From Akkermansia sp. (GTDB lineage Bacteria; Verrucomicrobiota; Verrucomicrobiia; Verrucomicrobiales; Akkermansiaceae), in assembly GCA_017398355.1 (NCBI GenBank), contig JAFQGD010000048.1, positions 1 through 64,000 of the forward strand: a stretch of DNA of 64,000 nt, written 5' to 3'. The position numbers and the translations under genes were made by a program. Position 1 is the first letter of the stretch, and the number at the start of each line of letters is the position of its first letter. Shown in pieces: positions 38,701-44,760 of the stretch. A model generated the notes under the pieces. That model made no database searches. It saw nothing but the letters and a program-made list of their open reading frames with translations, and had not been told where the DNA came from.

Positions 38701-39586
38701 CCTGCGCAACGATGGCTGGAAAATCATCGCTGCCCACCTGATGATTGATGGCGGCTTCAATGTGAACAGTACCTCGGTGGAGGCGTGGAATGCGGTGTTG
38801 CAGGGCTTGGCTAATCGCCCCCTCGTCACGGCGGAAAACGGCAGGCTGCGCTTCGTGGAGGCTCGTAAGAAATCCGGGCAGGTGGCTTTCTCCCGCTTCA
38901 TGCTCTCCACAACGGATCAAAGCACGGATTCTGTGCCGCACTATAGCCCGATGCGCGGCAGCGAGAGTTTCCGCGCGGATTCCACGCCCGGAGCCGCAGC
39001 CTGGAGCGAGGTGCGCTTGCTGGATGCGGCCTCCATCCGCAAGCTGGCAGAGGAAATGGTTCGCCAAGTGCGCGCCCGCGGGCCGTTCCTGAGTATGTCA
39101 GATTTCATCAACCGCCGCTTAGACCCCAAGGGAGGTGAGCATGCGCTCAAAGGGGCGTTGCAGGCGGCTATCGACAACACGGATATCAACTGCGCTTTCT
39201 CAGAAATTAACATCACCCCGCAGGAGGGCTCCTTTTACCGTTTTCCCGAGGCGGAGAAAGGCCCGCTGCACACAGCTGCTCCCGGCTACCTCATTCAAAG
39301 TGATGTGTTGGCCTCTCTGGGTAATATCCTCACCGTACGGGATGATACCTTTACCGTGCGAGCCTATGGCTGCGTGCGCAACGCGGAGAATGCCGTGCTG
39401 GCTCAATGCTGGTGCGAGGCGACCGTGCAGCGTACCTTGGACTATGTGGACCCGGTTGATGCTCCCACGGCTGCTGAATTCTCAGCGGATTTGCACCATG
39501 CCGACAAGCTTTCACCCCTCAACCGCCGCTTTGGTCGCCGCTTCCGCATTACCTCCTTCAAATGGTTGGATTATTGGGATTTGTAG
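35789..39586 (+). CDS. Giant prepilin-like protein, Verru_Chthon cassette protein A-like
   Basis: The 1,265-residue product has a short basic leader ending RPRG, then a hydrophobic helix (FALIASLALLALLALLACGI, residues 24-45), i.e. a type IV prepilin-type N-terminus with Gly before the processing site but no Glu at +5, as in PilX/GspK minor pseudopilins. The remaining 1,200 residues have no recognised domain; Trp/Tyr/Pro-rich stretches and an N-terminal RQQALVGLDAAIAELQEATG helix fit the large Verru_Chthon A family known from Verrucomicrobia. Cassette partners B, C and D are not next to it. Codon use and length argue strongly for a real gene; antisense frames are shadows. It ends at a strong terminator. 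Confidence 0.7.
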   Translation: MKRGGNRRSSAWHGGEKERRPRGFALIASLALLALLALLACGILAQICSLERVSGHNALVAQARQQALVGLDAAIAELQEATGPDRRITASSAILEGGAEHVPPHLLGVWDSWGRPLYGKTEGGGVRRISDTYSPGRKAMFRRWLISARDTQLTRRMEAAAQLSNRRPGERICLLGAGTLGKDAPSSHHVYADLLYMPLEHRRQGGFAWWVTGENQKANLAVQHEPAATHPAEALRRTWNTPGALPAAYPVLRAGLERTRKADTLLTRASLALLAKGAQPAGQPYFADYTTCSYSLLTNAAHGGLKQDLCLLLNKESLDNTPFAPTEESDTPLVPESWLPERRVRMPIGSWQTLHAYYNCWPNGSRKDEHITPRLIGTLPHHYTRLGGSVFDSNLRYDGAANDAPSSYLDLRSRQKGNEGAGYARNPVMLAYLCNLAMGTYQMSDADYRLSIYYSPLFLWWNPYNVPMRIGGRRMWAVAAPFKTMALSSYAGLGAYIGARWAGYGILRRNECIMPGMRRIPEKEESGMSCLDGGEFFQNSLYRPTEDIVFQPGEILVFTPGKKTIADVESKYAANAGTVQTNEPGSNPWLPGYRVHTVAEWYSPMYQRSSAPDPNSRGNVFGLSLSVRQHRLTDGLQMAGGRPECITVAHGFGGMAPPTVAPHPLDAEVPDICSETGKHIQSPQRFLMAWFNPDIAEGSCIITNPLSWQSGGAPGAHEVPYFAASIGIVPKSANAALDTKVYPGRDFRTKMWQHSSPAFWGATLHHADHQQRQYHPYQFAALSIEGGMLSFPISTVGRNGMLGVTTEGEQVSFAAVAELPVHPPFSLAGLAGMRLHPGWFRTPSGADATRLALQRMQYQSGVPGVGIGNSFADPCLPPDAVYCPHGAEKRAGDASPELWEEFYDHALLINDALWDRWFCSSVSDMPGNGPATILRARDTLERFLRGQGKLPVSRYVKAAGGYDSQQLLRRLLRNDGWKIIAAHLMIDGGFNVNSTSVEAWNAVLQGLANRPLVTAENGRLRFVEARKKSGQVAFSRFMLSTTDQSTDSVPHYSPMRGSESFRADSTPGAAAWSEVRLLDAASIRKLAEEMVRQVRARGPFLSMSDFINRRLDPKGGEHALKGALQAAIDNTDINCAFSEINITPQEGSFYRFPEAEKGPLHTAAPGYLIQSDVLASLGNILTVRDDTFTVRAYGCVRNAENAVLAQCWCEATVQRTLDYVDPVDAPTAAEFSADLHHADKLSPLNRRFGRRFRITSFKWLDYWDL

Positions 39587-39730
39587 TAGGGAAAATGCAG
39601 TGAACGGCGGGAATTCAAGAGTCCCGACAGGGACGGCATAATGGGTGGCTATGTCATATAACGATACTGCGCATTATGTCACCCGCGTGCTGACGCCCGC
39701 CCGCTGATGCGGGGGGGCGTTTTTGGGGTT
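39587..39730 (+). terminator. Terminator region of the prepilin-like gene
   Basis: The main terminator is ACGCCC-G-CCCGC (39693-39704) with GCGGG-G-GGGCGT (39709-39720): 12 pairs with one G-G mismatch, TGAT loop, then TTTTT. A smaller GTCCC/GGGAC hairpin (39621-39634) lies upstream. Confidence 0.85.
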
Positions 39731-39848
39731 GAAGAACTCGCGTTGCTCGTCATGAAGACCGCTCTTGCGAGCGGAATGAAGAACTCGCTTGCGCTCTTAG
39801 TGAAGAATGGGCTGCGCCCATGGTGAAGAACGCCCTAGCGGGCGTAAC
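39731..39848 (+). repeat. Left array of five 23-24-bp GAAGA-hairpin units
   Basis: Units start at 39731, 39754, 39778, 39802 and 39825, each beginning GAAGA(A/C) followed by a small palindrome. Stems differ between units but stay self-complementary: CCGCTC/GAGCGG (unit 2), ATGGGC/GCCCAT (unit 4), ACGCCC/GGGCGT (unit 5); units 1 and 3 share the imperfect ACTCGC/GCTCGT type. A second copy of the whole array is at 41035-41151 in the same orientation. Not coding. Confidence 0.85.
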
Positions 39849-40127
39849 GGGGAGGGGAAGAAGGAGGTTGTTCGCCTCAGGGAACAGTGCACCTGCGGTG
39901 CACGGGAACAGATGGCTTACGCCATCGGGAACTTTGCTTCGCAGGTAACTTCGCTCGCTTTGCAAGCGGGTAGAAATTCCCCCGCGGCTCATGCCGCGGC
40001 AAGATGAGAGCCCCGCCGGATGGCGGGGCGGCACAGCAATAGCGAGTGCGTGGACGCATCGGGACACCGATGCGGGAACCACTCGAACCCATAAAAAAGA
40101 ACGGGAACCCGTGGAACGGGTGACACA
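39849..40127. repeat. Left hairpin mosaic flanking the transposase gene
   Basis: Successive hairpins with GGGAAC-type linkers: GTGCACC/GGTGCAC (about 39893-39910), GATGGC/GCCATC (about 39912-39928), CCGCGGC/GCCGCGG (about 39982-39999), GCCCCGCC/GGCGGGGC (40010-40029), CGCATCGG/CCGATGCG (about 40051-40070) inside an outer CGAGTG/CACTCG pair, and ACCCGT/ACGGGT (40107-40121). The last two blocks recur inverted to the right of the transposase gene; the CCGCGGC block recurs in direct orientation at 40847. Confidence 0.8.
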
Positions 40128-40829
40128 TGAATAAGCGGTCGAATGAAATATGGCAGTATTTATGCATAAGCGGCATTTCCATCTTGTCATTGGCAATGTT
40201 CATTGTTAGTATGTTTGTGAGTTCTTGAAAAGAATATGGGTAGGTCATATACAAATGTCATTTTGCACATTATTTTTCATGTCAAAAGTACCGGATGCAC
40301 GATAAATGAAGAAGATTTAGAGCAGGTGTATCGCTATATTGCCGGCATAGTAAAATCTGTGTCGGGGTTTGTGTACACAGTTGGTGGACGCCCCGATCAT
40401 ATTCATCTTTTGGGTGCTCCATCCGTTGAAATGTGTTTATCCGATTTTGTGCGAACAATCAAAGCAAGTTCGAGCAAATGGATAAAAAGTTTGCATGCTC
40501 ACTACCAGAATTTTTGCTGGCAAGAGGGATATGCTGCATTTGCTGTGAGTGAATCGCAGAAGCATAGTGTTATGAACTACATCAATCAACAGAAAGAACA
40601 TCACAAGAATCGTTCTACGCGGGATGAGTTCATACAATTTCTCAAGAAAAACGGCTTTGCGACAACATACGTGCCTTGATGATAAAAAATCGATGGTGAT
40701 ATGAATGTATAACGCCTGAACGTTTTGTGTCACCCGTTCCACGGGTTTCGGTTTGTGGGTGAATGAGGTCGAGTGGTTCCCGCATCGGTGTCCCGATGCG
40801 TCCACGCACTCGCTATTGCTGTGGCACCC
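40026..40829 (+). mobile_element. REPtron-like unit: Y1 transposase between inverted palindromic repeats
   Basis: The left copy (40030-40084: CACAGCAATAGCGAGTGCG..., hairpin CGCATCGG-GACA-CCGATGCG, ...GGGAACCACTCGA) and the right copy (about 40771-40825) are near-perfect reverse complements over about 55 bases. A second inner pair is AACCCGTGGAACGGGTGACA at 40106-40125 with its reverse complement at 40728-40747. The transposase gene lies between. This is the layout described for REP-associated tyrosine transposases (RAYT/TnpA_REP), where a rayt gene is flanked by inverted REPs. Whether it is mobile is unknown. Confidence 0.65.
40236..40679 (+). CDS. IS200/IS605-type Y1 (HUH) transposase
   Basis: Single-strand DNA transposase of the Y1/HUH class. 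The 147-residue product has the canonical length for TnpA of IS200/IS605. Visible are the HUH metal-binding motif H55-I-H57 (GGRPDHIHLLGAP), the basic LSDFVRTIKASSSKWIK segment, FCWQEGYAAFAVSESQ, and the catalytic Tyr115 in MNYINQQKEHH. All key residues are intact, so it may be active. GC content is lower than its palindromic flanks. No TnpB/IscB partner is present. The start at ATG 40236 (MGRSYTNVILHIIFHVK) matches the family beginning. Confidence 0.9.
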   Translation: MGRSYTNVILHIIFHVKSTGCTINEEDLEQVYRYIAGIVKSVSGFVYTVGGRPDHIHLLGAPSVEMCLSDFVRTIKASSSKWIKSLHAHYQNFCWQEGYAAFAVSESQKHSVMNYINQQKEHHKNRSTRDEFIQFLKKNGFATTYVP

Positions 40830-41034
40830 CGCATGCGCGGGGTTGGGAAATTCCCCGCGGCTCATGCCGCGGCAAGATGAGAGCCCCGCGTATTGCGGGG
40901 CGGCATAGCAATAGCCAGGGGCTTGCCCCCTGGATACATAACACACGATGTATGTGAACCCCGTTAGCCGCGCCAGCGGGCGTGCGCAGCACGCGGGTGA
41001 CATAAAGCGGGGCATGGGTACGGCGCGGGGTGGA
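40726..41034. repeat. Right hairpin mosaic
   Basis: Contains, in order: inverted ACCCGT/ACGGGT hairpin (40731-40746), the inverted CGCATCGG hairpin block (about 40771-40825), CCCCGC/GCGGGG (about 40827-40842), a direct copy of the CCGCGGC/GCCGCGG block (from 40847, nearly identical to 39973 onward, through GCAATAGC), GCCCCGC/GCGGGGC (about 40882-40900), CCAGGGG/CCCCTGG-type hairpin (about 40915-40933) and CATACAT-type and GC-rich palindromes to 41034. Stem sequences differ from the left mosaic while linkers are kept. Confidence 0.75.
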
Positions 41035-41151
41035 GAAGAACTCGCGTTGCTCGTCATGAAGACCGCTCTTGCGAGCGGAATGAAGAACTCGCTAGTGCTC
41101 GTAGTGAAGAATGGGCTGTGCCCATGGTGAAGAACGCCCTGCGGGCGTAAC
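41035..41151 (+). repeat. Right array of five GAAGA-hairpin units (copy of 39731-39848)
   Basis: Same unit order as the left array. Differences fall mostly in loops or in matched positions: unit 4 loop TGC becomes TGT, unit 5 loop TAGC becomes TGC, unit 3 TTGCGCTCTTAG becomes TAGTGCTCGTAG. The kinase gene ends 57 bases further on (minus strand). Confidence 0.85.
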
Positions 41152-41207
41152 GGGTGCTGGGGGGAGGAGTCTTGCGACTTTGGGAACAGTGCACGAGGCG
41201 CGCGGTT

Positions 41208-43916
41208 TCACAGATTGCGGTTCATGCGCTCCAGCATGAGGCGGAAACCCACCGTGGGGCGCTTGTTGTCGATGGGGCGCGGAGTGCGGCCGGCAGAGTG
41301 CAGCTGGCTGGGGCGGAACGAGGTGTAGTCCCCTCCGCGCGTTACGCCGTACTCGCGGAAAGCAAAGCCCTCCGGCCCCCCGTATTCGCCACTCACCCAT
41401 TCCTGCACATTCCCCTCCATATCATGCAGACCGAGCAAATTGCCGGAGAAGGAGCCAACGGGCGCGGTGAAAGGGAAATCATCCCGGTAATGGGGGATGA
41501 TGTGGTTGGGTTGGGTATAGGGGCCGGCCGAAGTATCGGCAAAGTTGCCCGTATCGCGGTAGGGGGGCCAGCGCATACCCCAGGGGAAGTCCTGTTTGAC
41601 CTCGCCGGAGCGTTGGCGCTGTTTTTCGTAGGGAGAGATACCGTTTTCGCTCTTGAGGCCTATCATGGCGCTCCACTCAGCATCGGTGGGCAGGCGGTAC
41701 ACATCAGAGTTTTCGATGAGCCCTTCGGAGCGCTCTTTTTCGGTGAGCCAGCGGGCAAAGTTTTCTGCATCCGTGCGGGAGACAAAGACCACGGGGTGGT
41801 GTTCGTTTTGTTCAAATTCCGGTTTATCCGGCAGGGGAGTGCCGGTCGCATCGCAGTATACCTTGTAATCCGCCACGCGCACTTCTGTGGCACAGGCCAT
41901 CAGGCGGGGAGTGAGCGGTACCAGCTTGAGCCCCAGCCCATTGATCCATTCTGTGCCAAACGATACAGAATTGTTGGCTTGCAGCACAAGGTTGAGGGAG
42001 AGATTGCGCGGGGAAAGCCCGCTACTGCGTACGGAGGAGTAGCCGGGCATACGTACCTCTAAATAGTACGGTGCAAGCGGTACCCGCATGTCCTGCATGG
42101 GGGTCATCCCCAACAGGCGACCATTGAAATAGACTGAGGCTCCTGCCGGGTTGGAAAACACGGTGATGGGCGTTTTCTTGATGGGGGTCACGCAAAGGCG
42201 GTAGGAGCACATGTCGGGGCCGGTTTCCGTTCCCGGTTCCGGTATGGCAATGAGGGAGTGATCCCGCCCCAAAGTGCCGGCAGATTTGCATTGGCGCGCC
42301 AGCCACAGGGTATAGGCTCCAATACCGGTTTGGGTGGTGAGCACCTCTCCCGTTTCCGGTTTCGTTTCGTAGCGGAGGTCTACGCCTTGGGGGGCATTTT
42401 GCAAGAATCGCTCGAAGTGTTCGCCACTCACTAGAGCTGTGGCTTTGTGCCCCTCCTTGTCCGGTTGGTATTCATTGCCCAAGGCATCGTTCCATACTCC
42501 ATCGAGTTGTGGCGGGCGGTAGGGGAGTAGTGTGCCGCCGAGCGAGAGGAGCCCCCGCTTGGGAATGACCCCGCTTTCATGCGCATCGGCATAGCCGTCC
42601 TTGCGCAGAATAAAGGAAACTTGCCGCCCTGCAGGCATATTGACCGGGCCGTAGGGGGTCTCATCCAAATACTGCCCATCCTCTGTGTAAACCGATGCAC
42701 CGGATGGCACCGTGGCGATGAAAAGTTGTCCCTCCTCAGCCGGGGGCAGCGCTTCTTCCTCTACAGCTGCAATGCTCGCTGCTTTCTCCGGCTCGGAATC
42801 CGTGTTGGGGGGGGGAGCGGGGGGGACTATGGGTGTGGTGGGGGTGTCTCCACACAGCGCTGCGAGAGCCAAGTGCATGCGCTCCCGCATGTCTTGCGGT
42901 ACAAAGTGAGCCGCTGCCGCCACCATGAAAGCGACCAGCAACACCCCAATGAGCCAATAGAATTTGCGGTTGCTCTTGTTTGGCTTGGCCGTTTTGCGGC
43001 GCTTGCGGCGACTTCCGGGGGCAAAATGCCGCAGGTCGTCGAGCCTATCTGCCAACACCAGGGCAGAGGTAATGCTCTCTTTGCCCACATGGGGGTCTGC
43101 AGCAGCGCAGAGAATGTTGTTGAACTCTTGCCACACGCGGTGGTTGGTCCCTTCGGGAATTTCGGTGGGCAACTCCGGGAAATCCAGACGGTCTTTTCCG
43201 GTGATCATCTCGTACAGCACCTTGGCCAGTGCATACACATCTGCCCGTGGGGTACCGGGGCCATCCGGCGGTATGTAACCTTCTGTGCCCACATAGCTGC
43301 GCTTGTTGCCACGTGCTACAAAACCCACATCTGCCAGCTTGGCGCGGCTGTTCACAAACACCACGTTGGCCGGTTTTATGTCTCGGTGCGTCAAATCCTC
43401 TGCATGCAGCCCTGCCAGTGCATGTGCCAGTTGGCTGCCTACCTCCAGCACATAATCCAAGGGCATGGGGTGCATGCCATAGAGCTGCATGTCGCTTTGC
43501 AGTGTGCGCGGTACATAATCTCCCGGCTCTATGTGAATGCCGGTGTACGCATCGTCTGCCAGCTCCATGACATAGTAGTAGTAGGGGGATTCCCCCGACT
43601 TCTGCCCCACGTGCAAGATGTGTACCAGCCCCGGTATCCCGCGCGCTATCGGCTCATAGCTCAAAATACCCTCCAGCTCCCGCGTAAAGGTTCGCTCATC
43701 CTCAAAATCCTCTCGCCACACCACCTTCACGGCGCGGTATGCCCCTGTGGCCGACCTCGCAAGCCACACCTCCCCGTAGGAGCCCGTGCCTATTGCCCTT
43801 AATATCTCGTGGTCCGGTACTTCGGGTTGGGTACCCTCCGGGCGCCGCGCTCGCCGCGATACGGGCATCATCCTCTGGCTCTTCGCCTTGCTCAACTCTG
43901 GGGTGCCGGGTGTCAT
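41208..43916 (-). CDS. Transmembrane Ser/Thr kinase fused to PEGA and formylglycine-enzyme-like domains
   Basis: The 902-residue product (887 or 886 from ATGs at 43871/43868) has a eukaryotic-type kinase at about residues 36-295: Gly loop GTGSYGEV (43-50), K64 (AVKVV), catalytic HRDIKPANV (H177, D179, K181, N184), DVG in place of DFG (D196), and DVYALAKVLYEM. A basic stretch and one membrane helix (320-339) follow. The exterior part has a Pro-rich linker, a PEGA domain (397-465), a middle region, a second PEGA-like domain (about 575-640) and a C-terminal SUMF1/FGE-sulfatase-like domain (about 665-900; YRLPTDAEWSAM, LLGLHDMEGNVQEWV, RGGDYTS, VGFRLML). It probably senses an envelope signal and phosphorylates cytoplasmic targets. 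FGE-type Cys residues for catalysis were not seen, so that domain may only bind. Confidence 0.88.
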   Translation of the reverse strand: MTPGTPELSKAKSQRMMPVSRRARRPEGTQPEVPDHEILRAIGTGSYGEVWLARSATGAYRAVKVVWREDFEDERTFTRELEGILSYEPIARGIPGLVHILHVGQKSGESPYYYYVMELADDAYTGIHIEPGDYVPRTLQSDMQLYGMHPMPLDYVLEVGSQLAHALAGLHAEDLTHRDIKPANVVFVNSRAKLADVGFVARGNKRSYVGTEGYIPPDGPGTPRADVYALAKVLYEMITGKDRLDFPELPTEIPEGTNHRVWQEFNNILCAAADPHVGKESITSALVLADRLDDLRHFAPGSRRKRRKTAKPNKSNRKFYWLIGVLLVAFMVAAAAHFVPQDMRERMHLALAALCGDTPTTPIVPPAPPPNTDSEPEKAASIAAVEEEALPPAEEGQLFIATVPSGASVYTEDGQYLDETPYGPVNMPAGRQVSFILRKDGYADAHESGVIPKRGLLSLGGTLLPYRPPQLDGVWNDALGNEYQPDKEGHKATALVSGEHFERFLQNAPQGVDLRYETKPETGEVLTTQTGIGAYTLWLARQCKSAGTLGRDHSLIAIPEPGTETGPDMCSYRLCVTPIKKTPITVFSNPAGASVYFNGRLLGMTPMQDMRVPLAPYYLEVRMPGYSSVRSSGLSPRNLSLNLVLQANNSVSFGTEWINGLGLKLVPLTPRLMACATEVRVADYKVYCDATGTPLPDKPEFEQNEHHPVVFVSRTDAENFARWLTEKERSEGLIENSDVYRLPTDAEWSAMIGLKSENGISPYEKQRQRSGEVKQDFPWGMRWPPYRDTGNFADTSAGPYTQPNHIIPHYRDDFPFTAPVGSFSGNLLGLHDMEGNVQEWVSGEYGGPEGFAFREYGVTRGGDYTSFRPSQLHSAGRTPRPIDNKRPTVGFRLMLERMNRNL

Positions 43917-44005
43917 CGCCTCCCATTATAGCCGCGCTCCCCTCCCAACGCAAGCCGCAATCTACCTCTTTTTTGAAGATTTTTGCTCTTTCTGCAAAAT
44001 TTTGC

Positions 44006-44034
44006 TTGCATATATCTCCCCTCTGTGGTTTAAT
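44006..44034 (+). promoter_or_regulatory. Promoter of tRNA-Leu
   Basis: TTGCAT (44006-44011), 17-base spacer, TTTAAT (44029-44034), 20 bases before the tRNA. Confidence 0.55.
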
Positions 44035-44054
44035 TCGCCCGCAACCATTTCAAT

Positions 44055-44136
44055 GCGCACGTGGCGGAATTGGTAGACGCGCTAGTTTCAGGTTCTAGTG
44101 ATGAGAGTCGTGAAGGTTCGAGTCCTTTCGTGCGTA
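44055..44136 (+). tRNA. tRNA-Leu (CAG anticodon)
   Basis: Acceptor GCGCACG (44055-44061) pairs with CGTGCGT (44129-44135, first pair G-U), discriminator A44136. The D-arm is TGGCGGAATTGGTAGACGC, the anticodon stem-loop CTAGTTTCAGGTTCTAG gives CAG, a short variable arm follows, and the T-loop is TTCGAGT. CCA is not encoded. A terminator follows and an AT-richer segment begins directly downstream. Confidence 0.92.
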
Positions 44137-44147
44137 TAACTGAAAAT

Positions 44148-44185
44148 GAGGGAGTTACGATAAAAAGTAACTCCCTCTTCTCTTT
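44148..44185 (+). terminator. Terminator of tRNA-Leu
   Basis: GAGGGAGTTAC (44148-44158) pairs perfectly with GTAACTCCCTC (44167-44177), followed by TTCTCTTT. Confidence 0.88.
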
Positions 44186-44258
44186 GGAAGCATTCTCAAA
44201 AATGCCCTGAAAACAGCCGAAAACGCATACCAGCAACTCGGATTTCACTCGGACCGTC

Positions 44259-44609
44259 TCAAAGGGCTGTTTGTCCGTATTTTGGGCTTGAGCCGAAGAC
44301 CCCAAGGGCAAACTCTCTCTCATCTTCAATAGAAGACCAGCCATCAGGACTGTCAGGATAATCATTTACAACTCGTTCCACCGTCATGGTTGCAAGAGAT
44401 AAGGCATCACGAACTTCAAATTCCTTACCGCAGATGTAGAACTTGGCATCAAGAGAGGGTAAGGGCAGTCCATCAAACGAATGCTCGCCTACCTCATCCA
44501 ATGCAGCCTGTTCATGCTCATCATCTGTAAAAGTGCTAAGGGTCTTCACCACATCACCATACCAACACCAGAATTCCGATAAGACCTTGTAAGCCACATG
44601 CTTGGTCAT
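44259..44609 (-). CDS. Hypothetical protein, paralogue of the remnant at 46901-47089
   Basis: Unrecognised 116-residue acidic protein. The frame extends upstream through KKWNWNNGTDFANW without an ATG to a stop, so the N-terminus may be longer with a non-ATG start. The C-terminal part LSLATMTVERVVNDYPDSPDGW...EREFALGVF is clearly related to the frame on the far side of the ankyrin gene (LYLATWELGVIAKDLPDNPDGW...REFADGFF). It is on the same strand as the ankyrin gene, about 150 bases downstream of it across a terminator. Confidence 0.55.
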   Translation of the reverse strand: MTKHVAYKVLSEFWCWYGDVVKTLSTFTDDEHEQAALDEVGEHSFDGLPLPSLDAKFYICGKEFEVRDALSLATMTVERVVNDYPDSPDGWSSIEDEREFALGVFGSSPKYGQTAL

Positions 44610-44689
44610 CCAGTTGGCAAAGTCTGTGCCATTGTTCCAATTCCATTTCTTTATAATCTACTCTTTCATCATAAAGTATTTAGGTGGGA

Positions 44690-44734
44690 TTGGAGAAGAA
44701 AATACCCACCCAAGGCATAATACCAAGGGTGGGT
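44690..44734 (-). terminator. Terminator of the ankyrin-repeat gene
   Basis: On the minus strand ACCCACCC (44734-44727) pairs with GGGTGGGT (44711-44704), followed by ATTTTCTTCT. Confidence 0.75.
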
Positions 44735-44760
44735 GATAGTAAGATTGCTGTTCGCTCGTG

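Noticed and set aside
39731..39848. CRISPR-like array (24-bp period)
   Set aside because: Units have only about six constant bases, the variable part is always palindromic, and there are no cas genes nearby; repeat-spacer structure is absent.
42579..43802. 407-codon frame antisense to the kinase gene, and 395-codon frame antisense to dinG (51444-52631)
   Set aside because: No recognisable domains; the minus-strand proteins show kinase and helicase motifs throughout.
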